A DNA stretch of 64,000 bases from Ophiura sarsii. Its lineage: Eukaryota; Echinodermata; Ophiuroidea; Amphilepidida; Ophiuridae. This document shows positions 1 to 9,418 of this stretch, piece after piece. The position numbers and the translations under genes are program-made. The notes beneath the pieces were generated by a model. It was given only the letters and a program-made list of their open reading frames with translations, had not been told where the DNA came from and searched no databases. The stretch lies in contig CM069454.1 of the NCBI GenBank assembly GCA_035610835.1, forward strand, positions 67,521,291 to 67,585,290, written 5' to 3'. Position 1 is the first letter of the stretch, and each line of letters opens with the position of its first letter.

Positions 1-1294
1 TGTATGTTTCTGTTATGCCCTCCATTGTGACGTCATCTGTGGCCTTTATGTTGTTAACATCGACCGTCAGCATTCCCAGTGCTGCGTAGGTGGCAGCTGA
101 GAGGAGGGGCTGTTGTGTTGCTTCTACTATTTCGAAAGTTAACCTCATCTGTTGATCTTTGTAGACGCAGTTGAAACTGCGCTTTCCCTTGGGGAGCATT
201 GTCGATCCGTCGTAGAACTTAAGTTTGGCCCTGGATTTCTGTAGCATTGGTTTATTATCCTTCAGAATTTTGCAACATGTACTGTGGCTCATTACGTTGC
301 AATCAGACCCCGTGTCCATTCTGCATGTTGTGTCATGCCCATCCAGGTTGATTAGCGTCGAAAATTGCTTTCTGGTCGCTGATGTTAATGCTCCAACATG
401 CTGTGTGATTATGAAACACTCTTCGTCTGACGAGTCGGACTCTGAAACACCAACATCTGAGCCAACTCCATCCAACAGGACATCATTGATCCTCTTGGCC
501 TGCTGACAGACCTTGGAGAAGTGGTTAAACATTTTGCAAGTACTGCATTTTCGACCAAATGCTGGACAGTTGTGTCTTCCCTTCTCATGTTCACCTCCGC
601 AGTAGAAACAGACGCTATCTTTATCTGCTTTGTTGCCCTTTTTCTGCTTAGTGTCGGTGGTTGTCCTTTTTGGTGGTTTTGCCTGCTTGTTGTATTTGCT
701 TTTGGGTTTATTCTTTGCATAGTTTATTTGCCGTTCATCAGGCTCGCCGCCAAGCACTTTTAGTTGTTGTGTTGTCAGCTCACTGATCTGCAGAGATTCA
801 ATCGCTTTCTTGAGATTAATTTCAGCTTCCTGCATCCTGAACAATCTTGCTCTCGCCGCTTTGTCATGGCATCCCAACACTAGTTTGGTTAGAAGCAAAT
901 CATCATTCATGTTTCCCCACTTGCACGGTGTAGCCAATTGTCGGAGACGCAGAACAAACTGGTCTACTGTTTCATGTGGCTGCTGCGACGCTTCGAAAAA
1001 TAAGTACCTTTCATACAACACATTTCTAGTCGGTGCGAAATGCTGTGACAATTTCTCTATGATCTTCTTAGGATCTTTCTTCTCCCCGTCTGTGAGTGTT
1101 AATCCTGCTAACCGTTTTTTACACTCACTACCCATAGCTGTCCTGAGTGTTGCAACTATGATTTTGTCATCTTTTTCATCGAGCTCTGTTGCTATTAGAT
1201 AGTCATCCAAATCTTCGCTGAAGACTTTCCAACTTTCCTCCAAGTTACCTTTGCACACCATTTGCTGTGGCAATGGAATCTGGTGAGCTGCCAT
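1..1294 (-). CDS. Ty3/gypsy-like retrotransposon gag-protease, 5' part, runs off window
   Basis: An uninterrupted frame of about 431 codons starts at the ATG at 1294 and runs leftwards past base 1. Residues about 1-190 have the helical, charged look of a retrotransposon gag. Two zinc knuckles follow from residue 229: CFYCGG with a downstream His and Cys, then a standard CX2CX4HX4C (CSTCKMFNHFSKVC). An aspartic protease active site MDTGS lies at residues 326-330. Gag packages element RNA, and the protease cuts the polyprotein. The order gag, two knuckles, protease matches K02A2.6-like Ty3/gypsy polyproteins of invertebrates. Reverse transcriptase and integrase would lie left of the window. The candidate LTR and primer-binding site just upstream (1340-1660) support this start. 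No stop or frameshift was seen, so the element may be young. The clade is an inference. Confidence 0.85.
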   Translation of the reverse strand, partial: MAAHQIPLPQQMVCKGNLEESWKVFSEDLDDYLIATELDEKDDKIIVATLRTAMGSECKKRLAGLTLTDGEKKDPKKIIEKLSQHFAPTRNVLYERYLFFEASQQPHETVDQFVLRLRQLATPCKWGNMNDDLLLTKLVLGCHDKAARARLFRMQEAEINLKKAIESLQISELTTQQLKVLGGEPDERQINYAKNKPKSKYNKQAKPPKRTTTDTKQKKGNKADKDSVCFYCGGEHEKGRHNCPAFGRKCSTCKMFNHFSKVCQQAKRINDVLLDGVGSDVGVSESDSSDEECFIITQHVGALTSATRKQFSTLINLDGHDTTCRMDTGSDCNVMSHSTCCKILKDNKPMLQKSRAKLKFYDGSTMLPKGKRSFNCVYKDQQMRLTFEIVEATQQPLLSAATYAALGMLTVDVNNIKATDDVTMEGITETY

Positions 1295-1354
1295 ATTTGC
1301 TTGTCAATGCTGTACTATTGTGTTAGATCGCGACTGGCTGCGAATGTCCACCAG

Positions 1355-1660
1355 TGTGATCAACAACAGGCTGAATAGCACACACTAAATATTCTTGGCG
1401 TGTCCGTTGGCTTTTTTGTCACCCTGTAACTGTATTTCCGCTAGACGCAGCTCGTGATATGAACAGCGCCCTCTTTTCAAGACGATTGAGTCGGCAGTTG
1501 ACCCGGATGTGAGCGAGGATTTTTCTTGCAATGACAGTCTAACTAGTAAGCTTAAAGTTACGTGACGTTTTTTCTTGCCTGTACATGTCCAAAAACGCTC
1601 CCGATTCTTTTTGTAGCTTGCTCTATAGTTGCTCCGGAATATTCGGTTTAACATCTGACA
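1355..1660 (-). mobile_element. Candidate 5' LTR of the gypsy-like element
   Basis: Read on the minus strand, this 306 bp block begins TGTCAGATG and ends GATCACA, the TG...CA ends of an LTR. It sits immediately before a possible primer-binding site (1340-1354, TGGTGGACATTC on the minus strand), 46 bp upstream of the gag ATG. The second LTR is outside the window, so the ends are inferred from position only. Confidence 0.5.
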
Positions 1661-1929
1661 CCATATAGGCCGTGGCTGAGGCGTTAGAACAGGGATTTAG
1701 GAGTTGTAATCAGGACACAATGACAGACGATTGTCGGCTTAGATGATAGCTTTAATAGAAGGCTTATGATCTAGTGCGCATGTGCAGGGATATTAATAAT
1801 TATGGGATAAGAAACTCCAAAGACAAAACCCCGATTCTCTTGACCTTAATAGTTTGTCGCAACTGGTCTAGATGGCGCTATAACATGATCGAAGCCAACC
1901 AGGGGATATTAGACATGATGATCCCAATC

Positions 1930-2215
1930 TCTTTGAAACACAGTTTATGGCACAGAAATTATTCACATTAATGGTTGTAAAAAGCTAATTTCTAATACAC
2001 TGGCGCGGATTTGGTTTAAGACAGGCAGAATCACCTACTATATGGCATGAAATATCAATAATTTTTATTTGAAATTAATTTTAATGTAGAACAAGATCGG
2101 AATATCAAATCATGGATGGCTTCGTCTGGCAGCGACGTACGATGGGCGTTGCAATATTTGCATTTCATGAATATTTAAATGTTGATAGTTGGTAAGGACG
2201 CGAGTTGATGAGATC
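1930..2215 (+). repeat. Diverged interspersed repeat, partner of 58665-58945
   Basis: The blocks here and at 58665-58945 share TGGCACAGAAAT, TATTTGAAATTAATTTT-like and GGATGGCTTCGTCTG in the same order, with indels between. The strongest match is around 2113-2135 and 58842-58862. No coding capacity or clear ends are visible, so the family is unknown. Confidence 0.6.
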
Positions 2216-2660
2216 ATGGAATTAGTAGAGGGAGAAGGAATAACAACGAGATAACCTAATCCGATTATCTATTCAACTTTACAAAGGATTGAACATTGCT
2301 ACGTACCCTATGTGTTGAATCATATTGCCGACTATAGCCAATTCGAAAGTTGTGCATACACATTTTGCTTTTACATTTCTATCGCGATGGTGTGTAGGAA
2401 ATAAGAAAATCGATTCAAGGACAAGCCGACTGGCTTCTTATTTACATAACAATTGTTCTTTGCAGACCATGTTCATGAATAGACTAGCTAGGGACTCCAT
2501 AGTTCAATGAAATAGTCAACACAATTATATTTACAGGACGTTCTTTATCGCAGTGAAATTGCAAAAGAAAAAAAGTATCATTCAAAATTCAATAAATATA
2601 GCGATCCTGTCAATTTCTAAAAATAAAGTGTAATAACAAACCGAAAAACATATAATATTT

Positions 2661-2728
2661 ACAGGATTCCAACCACTAGCCTCATGATTGTGAAGCCGGC
2701 GCTCTGCCGTTTGAGCTAATGAAGAATG
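2661..2728 (-). repeat. tRNA-like segment, possible SINE head
   Basis: On the minus strand there is an A-box-like TAGCTCAAACGGCAGAGC and, about 40 bases later, a B-box-like GGTTGGAATCC, the spacing of a polymerase III tRNA promoter. The anticodon stem does not pair, so it is not a functional tRNA. A tRNA-derived SINE head or tRNA relic is more likely. Confidence 0.45.
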
Positions 2729-3770
2729 TACATGAAACAATTTGAAAATAAAATTACATAGAGTTCAAAATACAAATATCACTTAAATCGGAGGCTAAAA
2801 TGCTTTATAAATTATTTCGATTGTTGTGCGTTTTTAACATAGGGTTATCGCCCAAAAATTGATTTTATGCTGAAGGAGATTGTAATTCTGATTTCATTAT
2901 AATGCATTGCATACTTTTTGAAACGATTCTAGACACCTATTTGTTCGTACATACATTTCGCCATTACGTTTTGTCGATTAAAATTCGCGGAAAATCTATT
3001 GCACCGTGGGTATTATTATACATGGTAACCATGGTAACACGGAGACTTTTGTCCAGGACAAACACTTGAGAGGAACACGCCCCTTTAAGTGAAATTGAGA
3101 AAAATATCAGGTCAGAATATAAGGCCTTATCGTTGTCACAACTCTCACACGACATTTGTCAACCATATTAACGTTTTTGGTTGTTCTCGGCTGGATTTTC
3201 TTGGGGTTTTAGCTTGTCATCTGCTGCTCAGAAACTCAACACGTGGTGAAATTGGTGTCGGTAATGCTTTTCTAGAGCAGCCCAATTGGGCTCATTTGAT
3301 GTTTTTTTTATATTTCTGAATCAAACCATTGGTTTAGGGATCGTCCAAAATCATCTTTTTGCTTCTGAGATAAAATAAACCAATAAAAACACCACCCGAC
3401 CGACTCGATCATCATTTTAGTGATGCAATTCTAAATTTAGTGGAATCAAGGTAGTGCCATTCGCAGATTGTCTACGATACCATGATTATACCTTTGAAGG
3501 GCACCTGGATACGATCACAGATACTAAGCCACTGAAGATGATATTGGTTTAATTCATTATTTTAGTTGTTGCCCCACTCTTGATATCTATATACATGGGA
3601 GAATACAATATCTTGCACTATTAAACAGCACTATAGTGATCATAAACCAAGCTGCTACTCTCTGCATAGCTGTGATGGGCCAAACAATTGGTTCCCGCAA
3701 CTCGGATACATGGGTTTTGTCGTTCGTTGGAGATGTCTTGGTGGATATGTGATGTGTAATTCGTTTGTTC

Positions 3771-3788
3771 GGGGGGGGGGGGGGGGGG
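3771..3788 (+). repeat. Poly-G run of 18
   Basis: Uninterrupted mononucleotide run, one of at least eleven G or C runs of 14 or more bases in the window. Confidence 0.95.
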
Positions 3789-5273
3789 CGAAGCCACCCT
3801 ATTTAGTATTAGCATGTGATTGTTTGACTAAGGAGAAATCTCCACTTGTTGTTTAATAAGTGGTGAGTTGTGGATGTGTCATATATACCTATATAGATTG
3901 TTCTTCAGACGCTATCCCCCTACCGCCCCCTTCCAAGCACACAAATCAACTTTATTGGTTTCCTGTAGGGCCTACTATTTTTAGACTGCGGTATTTTTAT
4001 TTGTTTCTGGTTTGAATTATGGAAAATACATACGGCCATTTCCCTAGTATTTTGGTATGAAACACAGATGTTTGGTTTAAAAACATTTTTTTCTTTTCTT
4101 GGATCGCCCCCATTCCATTTCAATGGAATTTGTATTTACTCGATCATCGTGTTTTCATATCACTCTTTTAGGTGTGGAGTGAGCAGAGCTCAAGTGAAAA
4201 TGGGAGTCCCCGGGCTCCCCGGACTTTCGACTCTGTTTGTTCATGATTTGGATATTTTCCTGAAGACAATTTGTTAATAATGTGACCACCCACCTACCCA
4301 GTGTAGAGTCCCTAGATACTCTACAAACTATATAACTATACAAAATAATAACTACAAGCAGAATTTCCATTTTGCAAAAAATTGTGACTTAACATTGGAT
4401 TCGTTGTGGACGGTCACATAAAGCCTTTAAAAATTGGACGATCCCTCAAATTCCTCCGAATCAGGCGACCAGTATTGGCAATACCGATAGAGGTTATCCA
4501 TCAGCTGCCGTCTTGTCAGGAATAATTAGAATTGTGTTTAAGATTTTCAGAAAGAAAACACACATCTGTCATGATCTGTGTCATGAGTGATAATCGTAAG
4601 CCAATTTGGTTACACGGTTTATGCGGCGGTTTATGCCATGAATTGAACGTCATGCACCAATTCAATTGAACATAGAATAGGTCGGGTGCGATTCCCCTTT
4701 GTACGTCCGTTGCGCATGAATACACTGAACCCGGTTATAGACTTATCCAGAGAGGAGTGGAATGGTGTAAAAAATCACGGTTTTAAAAGCATTGGCAGTG
4801 CAAATGCTCGTACAAGTACAATGTTTTCATACTTATGACCACTACAATCAAGTCATATTGTCAAATATTAGTGCGTTTACATTATACTTTATTATTTTCT
4901 CAAATAAGAAGTTAATCAATGGGTTTCTTTACGATGGACTGGAACACGTCTACATTACTTGTTATGACGATACTAATGAATAGTAATATGCACTAAATAT
5001 TCATTTCTAACTGATGATTGACAGTTCTCGCTTCACTGCTTGCTTTATGCGGCATGTCGCAACTGTTAAAGAGGGCGCTGTGTACATGAACCGATTTGAT
5101 TACAGGCACAGATACAATGAGGCTACCGCCTGGCATGTGTGACTATAACTATAACGGTACGACAAGGGTGATCCAAATGTATATAAACCCATAACAGTTG
5201 GTAAAGTTTGAAACGTGATAATTGATGAAATGTTGAATAATTTCTTGTTTGTTCAAGTTTCTTTCGTAAAAGC

Positions 5274-6290
5274 TTAAAATACCCAATAATGCTTAACGCC
5301 TACTTCGATTTTTTTCAAATCGACGAAGATTTGTCTGTACATATCTTCTTGTCTACCATTTATCCAAACGCAAAGCTTGTTTTCGACGTATTCGATCGAA
5401 ACGTGATTATAACGAGTTACGTCCAATGGAAAGGAAAAGGTGTGCAGTTTTTCTCTTTCGTTGTTTAGTACGGTGTACTTCAAACCGTCATCGTTCCAAA
5501 CGAAATTTATGTACATCTTGAAAACCGGATTAACTAGAAATGTCAACGATAAAGCGTTTTCAGGTAGCGTATCTCCCGGTTTTGAAGTAAAACTTAAGTT
5601 CCAAGGTTGTGAGATTAAATTCGGTTCGTTAAAAATAATTTCTAAAGGCGCATTGAGTTGCGTAATATTCATCTCTTTTCCCGGATTTTCTACGATTTGG
5701 ATGAATCCGTCCACGATAGTTATTTGATTAGGCTTAGGCTGAAAAGCATTTTTTTCTCCATTTTTTATTTCGATTAATTTATTCAGATCTAAATCGACAT
5801 TTTTTTTAGCCCTGACGGAAAAGTAAGTTTTGGTATTGTCTTCCAAGTTGTGTTGAACGATGTATCTTCCCAAACCGTGCAAAGTAACATCGTGTTCGTG
5901 TCGTAATTGTTGATCGACATAGTCCTTCAAAGTGTTAAATACAACTTTTACGTGATTGACCGTTGCCGCGTCGTTGGGATCCGAAGAAGCACCGAGATTC
6001 GTAACTTTATGTCCCGACATATTCAGTTCCCCGGTTAACGAACCGCCCGCCGTGTTTAGTTTACCGTTATTTAAATACCCGTCTATTCTATCCACGTAGC
6101 CACGAGTAGCCGCATCGAATTCTTCGGTGGGTTCCGCTAAAGAAACTATTTTTTTGTTTCCCATGTGAATTCTACCTATCATTCGACCTCCCGATTTGTG
6201 AAGAACTTCCGTTTTTGTAGCGTACGAGGATAGGTCGTCATCTCCAGCCTCCATTTTTTTAATCTCCTTTTCTGATCCGTTAATACTCAT
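5274..6290 (-). CDS. Endogenous Polinton-like virus fibre-like protein
   Basis: An intact 338-codon frame. Residues 34-68 and 82-115 are two copies of a fibre-type block: GG-x-(M/L)-x-G at the start, then an N/G-rich turn, then DAATRGYVD or DAATVNHV. This pattern is common in trimeric phage and virus tail or head fibres. The C-terminal part (about 150-338) is beta-rich and includes a laminin-G/concanavalin-like stretch (NKLCVWINGR), plausibly the receptor- or carbohydrate-binding head. Short AT-rich DNA (minus strand CTTAAATAAAGC) precedes the ATG, as in the neighbouring viral genes. The next gene on the same strand is the penton-like protein. A structural role in attachment is inferred from the repeat type. 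The gene is unbroken, unlike most of its neighbours. Confidence 0.7.
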   Translation of the reverse strand: MSINGSEKEIKKMEAGDDDLSSYATKTEVLHKSGGRMIGRIHMGNKKIVSLAEPTEEFDAATRGYVDRIDGYLNNGKLNTAGGSLTGELNMSGHKVTNLGASSDPNDAATVNHVKVVFNTLKDYVDQQLRHEHDVTLHGLGRYIVQHNLEDNTKTYFSVRAKKNVDLDLNKLIEIKNGEKNAFQPKPNQITIVDGFIQIVENPGKEMNITQLNAPLEIIFNEPNLISQPWNLSFTSKPGDTLPENALSLTFLVNPVFKMYINFVWNDDGLKYTVLNNEREKLHTFSFPLDVTRYNHVSIEYVENKLCVWINGRQEDMYRQIFVDLKKIEVGVKHYWVF

Positions 6291-6351
6291 GCTTTATTTA
6301 AGGGGGTGCCCCCCCCTTTAACCCCGCACTTAAACTTTAAGGGGGATTCAA
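6291..6351. promoter_or_regulatory. Viral intergenic G/C mini-hairpin
   Basis: Right after the fibre gene's AT-rich leader lies GGGGGTGCCCCCCCC followed by a second run of CCCC/GGGGG words. It resembles the hairpins at 7080-7145, 15201-15221 and 16443-16480, all at ends or starts of viral genes. It may be an RNA end signal, but this is not established. Confidence 0.4.
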
Positions 6352-6366
6352 ATGGGTGTAACTCCT

Positions 6367-7073
6367 TTATTTTATTTCCAAAACGAGATCGATAGGAAGA
6401 GAGTGATTATCCAATTTTTTTCGTTCGCCGTTTTCCCAATCTATCTTAAAGTCAAAGTCGAGCTCGTTCGTCACACCAGTTGTGAGTTTTACGTAAATCG
6501 GTTTGTCGTGAATAATAGAGTAACTTTCACCAAAAGATTTGTTTTCAATCGGAACGATATCCAAGAGTTGAGACTGTACAATATTTTTATTATTTCTATG
6601 ATTGGACAAATTTTTAGTAGTTGATAGTTGTCTCAGGTATATTAAAATTCTTTTGGGACTAAATTCTACCGACCGATCGCCTATATATTCTCCAGAATCG
6701 AGCCAGCCCCCTTGAACCCCCAAAGGTGGATTTAATCCTAGTAGATTATGCATAGTCTTCGTAAGTGGGATCTCGTAGTTTTCGGGAATGGACATTTCGA
6801 TCTTCCCGGTTTTTTTATCGATCTCGATGGTAAATCCTTCTATCTCGTTGGTCAATCAGAAAACGCGTACAACCCCGGTTCGATCGTCGCTTCTTGGGGT
6901 TCGCCTCCGTTGTTCCAATACCACGTTTGTTCTTGGTCGATGTTGTACCATCCCACCCAAACTGAGACTCTCTTCAATCCGATTTTTTTAGGGTCCCCGT
7001 CTACAGTGTTTATAGGATTTTCCAAGGTAAAAGGTTTACCGTCACTCGCGTTTAACACCTTCAAGCTAGTCAT
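6367..7073 (-). pseudogene. Viral penton-like/minor capsid protein, one frameshift
   Basis: Two minus-strand frames belong to one gene. The first runs from the ATG at 7073 to a stop at 6852-6854; the second covers 6855-6367 and opens exactly where the first closes. A one-base loss at a short T run near 6853-6858 would explain this. The second part has features recalled for small capsid proteins of Polinton-like viruses in animal genomes: a PG-x-Y motif, a hydrophobic LLGL segment, a RILIYLRQLST stretch (predicted beta strands) and an ending rich in beta strands. In such viruses the protein is a single jelly roll at capsid vertices. The assignment is family-level and uncertain. It lies between the fibre gene and the divergent capsid-associated gene at 7153, and is probably inactive. 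Confidence 0.5.
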
Positions 7074-7152
7074 TTATTTAAGGGGTGTCCCTTGCTTTTT
7101 TAAATAATAATAAATATTGCAGGGGGTCATAGGGGGTGCCCCCTAATAATAA
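7074..7152. promoter_or_regulatory. Divergent viral promoter region, 79 bp
   Basis: This spacer separates two divergent start codons (7073 minus, 7153 plus). It contains AAATAATAATAAATATTG and two GGGGTG...CCCC words. Each ATG is directly preceded by TAAATAA- or TAATAATAA-like sequence, as at other viral starts in this window. Confidence 0.5.
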
Positions 7153-8447
7153 ATGACCGAATACAATCCAAATTATCAGCCTCGAGTCGGTGGAGTTTTC
7201 GAACCCACTCACCAATTTAGCCTCGTAAGCCAGACTATTCGAGTAAACAAAAAATCCGACTTCGACTTAAAATTTCCTAATATTTTCTTACAAGATTCCC
7301 AAAATCACCGAGAATTTTTTTTACGACGATTGGCTATCTAATCAGATGCAATTTTGGCAAAATCAGTTGAATTTCGCCGTCTGGTGCGCCACAAGTGGCT
7401 GCGGAATAAGCAAAGAGCAACTACAACATCCGGATCCGATGACTAAGAGCGTTTTTAGATTTCACGCGTACTATCAAATCCGAAGAATCCTTTCCGAAAT
7501 GTCTTGTCCGTTGCCCTCGGAATCCTCTTTCGATCCGTTGAACAATGGAATCGACAAAAATGTCTTTGAGAGAATTTGCAACGAATTTGGAATTAATCCT
7601 CGAGCAAATTTTAGACAAAGACTCGACTATTCCAACGGAATGGGATTTATTACTTATTATTACAGACACCACGTCATGAACACCACCGGATTTAAAGAAA
7701 AATGGGTGGATGTCGAAGTAGTAGAAAAAAAATACGATTCGAGGAGAAAACATTATCTTTTTAGAAGTTTGCAGCAAACTTTTCATAGAGAATCCGGTTA
7801 CGCCGATAAATCTCCGGATGGCACGGGGATGTCCGCAATAGGATCTTTCGTGGATGATTTTTCCGAAGGATTTACGAGAGCGGGAATTTCTAGAATTAAC
7901 GGATTCCATTAGAACTTACGCTTGGGCGATTCTCGGAGCGCAATCTCAAACCAGATCTAGCATCTTGGGTACTGGAAAAGCCTTCGACGCTCAAAAGCAA
8001 TTTTTGGCTAACGTGGAAGACTCGATCGAGTTGGCGGTAGATCTTCCCGATTCGATCGAAAGGTATCAGTCGACTTTGCAGTACGCTAGGAGTAAAGTAG
8101 ATTTTGTCTTAGGAACGGGTTTGTATATGATCCCAAGTAATATGAACTTAAACGTCGGAACTCTCAACGGTTACAACAACTTCATTCAGATAGCGACGAA
8201 CGACATGAAGCTGGGATTTAATGCGGAAGTAAACGAAGAAGCCGTTGACTTTAACAGCCGTCAGGATGACATCCGTCAGGATGAATTCATTCAAGATGAT
8301 CCGAGTCCAATTGAAGATGAGCCACAGAGTCCAATTGAGGAGAGTCCAATTGAGGATGAGCCGCTTTCTCACGATGAGAAAAACCTTTCTTTGATTTTGG
8401 GAGCCATCGTTATTGGATCCGCCATCGTATTTTTTCTGATAAGATAA
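7153..8447 (+). pseudogene. Viral capsid-associated membrane protein, two frameshifts
   Basis: Three plus-strand frames follow one another without a gap and read as one gene of about 430 codons: 7153-7341, about 7340-7912, and about 7890-8447. Both changes are shifts of +1, near 7339 and near 7885-7905. The first part has KFPNIFLQDS, the middle part QLNFAVWCATSGCG, and the last part ends with an acidic tandem repeat (SPIEDEP type, residues rich in D/E/P) followed by one transmembrane helix (LILGAIVIGSAIVFFLI) at the C-terminus. It lies between divergent capsid genes and resembles a conserved structural protein I recall from Polinton-like elements of invertebrates. Its molecular role is unknown. 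It is not functional as a single frame unless frameshifting occurs. Confidence 0.55.
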
Positions 8448-8449
8448 AT

Positions 8450-9309
8450 ATGGATACGATGAAATCAATCGCTCTGATGATGGGAGGAGGCGCCTTATTT
8501 TTCACGGGAAGTAAGTTTTTGTTCGCTCGAATGAGTTCTACAGCAGCCGACGATGTCATCAATCTTAATCGGACGATGAGATGGGCCGCGGAAAACTGGA
8601 CACGAAAACTTAGTCAAGTTGTGTAAAGAATGGGGAGCCGATGATTTTAATCGCGCGATGGAATATACCGCGAAACATGGTCACGAAAACATAATGAGAC
8701 TCTGTAAAGAACTCGGTGCCGATGATTTGAATGACGCGATGGAATATGTCGCGATAGGAGGTTACGAAAACATCGTGAGACTTTGTAAAGAATGGGGAGC
8801 CGATGATTTTGACGAGGCGATGTATAGTGCCGCGGAAAATGGTCACGAAAACATAATGAGACTCTGTAAAGAATGGGGAGCCGATGATTTTGATTATGCG
8901 ATGCATGGTGCCGCGGATAATGGTCACGAAAACATAATGAGACTCTGTAAAGAATGGGGAGCTACCGATTTTAATTGGACGATGAATAGTGCCGCGAAAT
9001 ATGGTCACGAAAACATAGTCAAGTTGTGTAAAGAATGGGGAGCCGATGATTTTAATTGGACGATGAGTAGATGTGCCGCGGAACATGGTCACGAAAACAT
9101 AATGAGACTCTGTAAAGAATGGGGAGCCGATAATTTTAATTGCGCGATGTATAGTGCCGCGAGAAATGGTCACCGATGGTTTTGACGAGGCTATGGAATA
9201 TGCCGCGGAACATGGTCACGAAAACATAGCTAGGCTTTTAAAAGATGTAAACAAAATCTTACGGACTTTTTTTAAAATTTCAAACTTTTGGCGTAGTCGT
9301 ACAAAATAG
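8450..9309 (+). pseudogene. Viral ankyrin-like repeat protein, frameshifted
   Basis: The ATG at 8450 starts a hydrophobic, glycine-rich N-terminus (MMGGGALFFTGS) and passes directly into tandem repeats. After a one-base insertion near 8598 the frame 8619-9185 holds about six units of about 33 residues, each with NGHENIMRLCKEWGADDF-type sequence (His-Glu-Asn, then Leu-Cys-Lys-Glu-Trp-Gly-Ala). This is the ankyrin-related repeat common in large DNA viruses, thought to mediate protein binding. Near 9174 a deletion of part of one unit shifts the frame again, and repeats continue to the TAG at 9307-9309. The N-terminus resembles that of the small membrane protein at 15672. The gene overlaps, tail to tail, a duplicated membrane-protein fragment on the other strand. 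Confidence 0.6.
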
Positions 9310-9418
9310 CTCCGACGCCAACGATCATAAGCCAAAGGTGATTAGTCAAAAAGCCTACGGCCGACGATGCCGCTTCTCCGACAACTGCAGCAAAGACCAA
9401 AAGATGTTCTGCGAGCTT
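9272..9418 (-). pseudogene. Duplicated C-terminal fragment of the viral coiled-coil membrane protein
   Basis: About 48 codons end at TAA 9272-9274. The sequence has SSAVGFL and WLMIVGVG, a transmembrane segment nearly identical to the C-terminal frame of the gene ending at 12417 (WLMIVGVGYILYEY). Only this C-terminal part exists here, with an in-frame stop at 9419-9421 marking the break. It shows that two copies, or a rearranged terminal repeat, once existed in the viral element. Confidence 0.6.

Larger units (their letters stand above)
1661..5273. other. Gene-free stretch
   Basis: No convincing coding region was found; open frames are short and lack recognisable motifs. It holds a tRNA-like segment (2661-2728), an interspersed repeat related to 58665-58945 (1930-2215), an 18-base G run (3771-3788) and AT-rich DNA. 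The part before 5274 (4980-5100) also shares ATGATTGACAGTT and nearby words with 58970-59035. Confidence 0.6.

Noticed and set aside
225..1202. Plus-strand ORFs of 80-130 codons
   Set aside because: They are shadows of the minus-strand gag-protease frame.
1385..1654. Minus-strand ORF of 89 codons
   Set aside because: It lies wholly in the candidate LTR and has no protein motif.
2661..2728. Functional tRNA gene
   Set aside because: Anticodon and acceptor stems do not pair; only box A and B are kept.
7421..7909. Minus-strand ORF of 162 codons
   Set aside because: Antisense shadow of the viral capsid-associated gene; the plus frames have the better protein character.
8610..9173. Minus-strand repeat ORF of 187 codons
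   Set aside because: Antisense of the ankyrin-like repeats; periodic only because the DNA is repeated.
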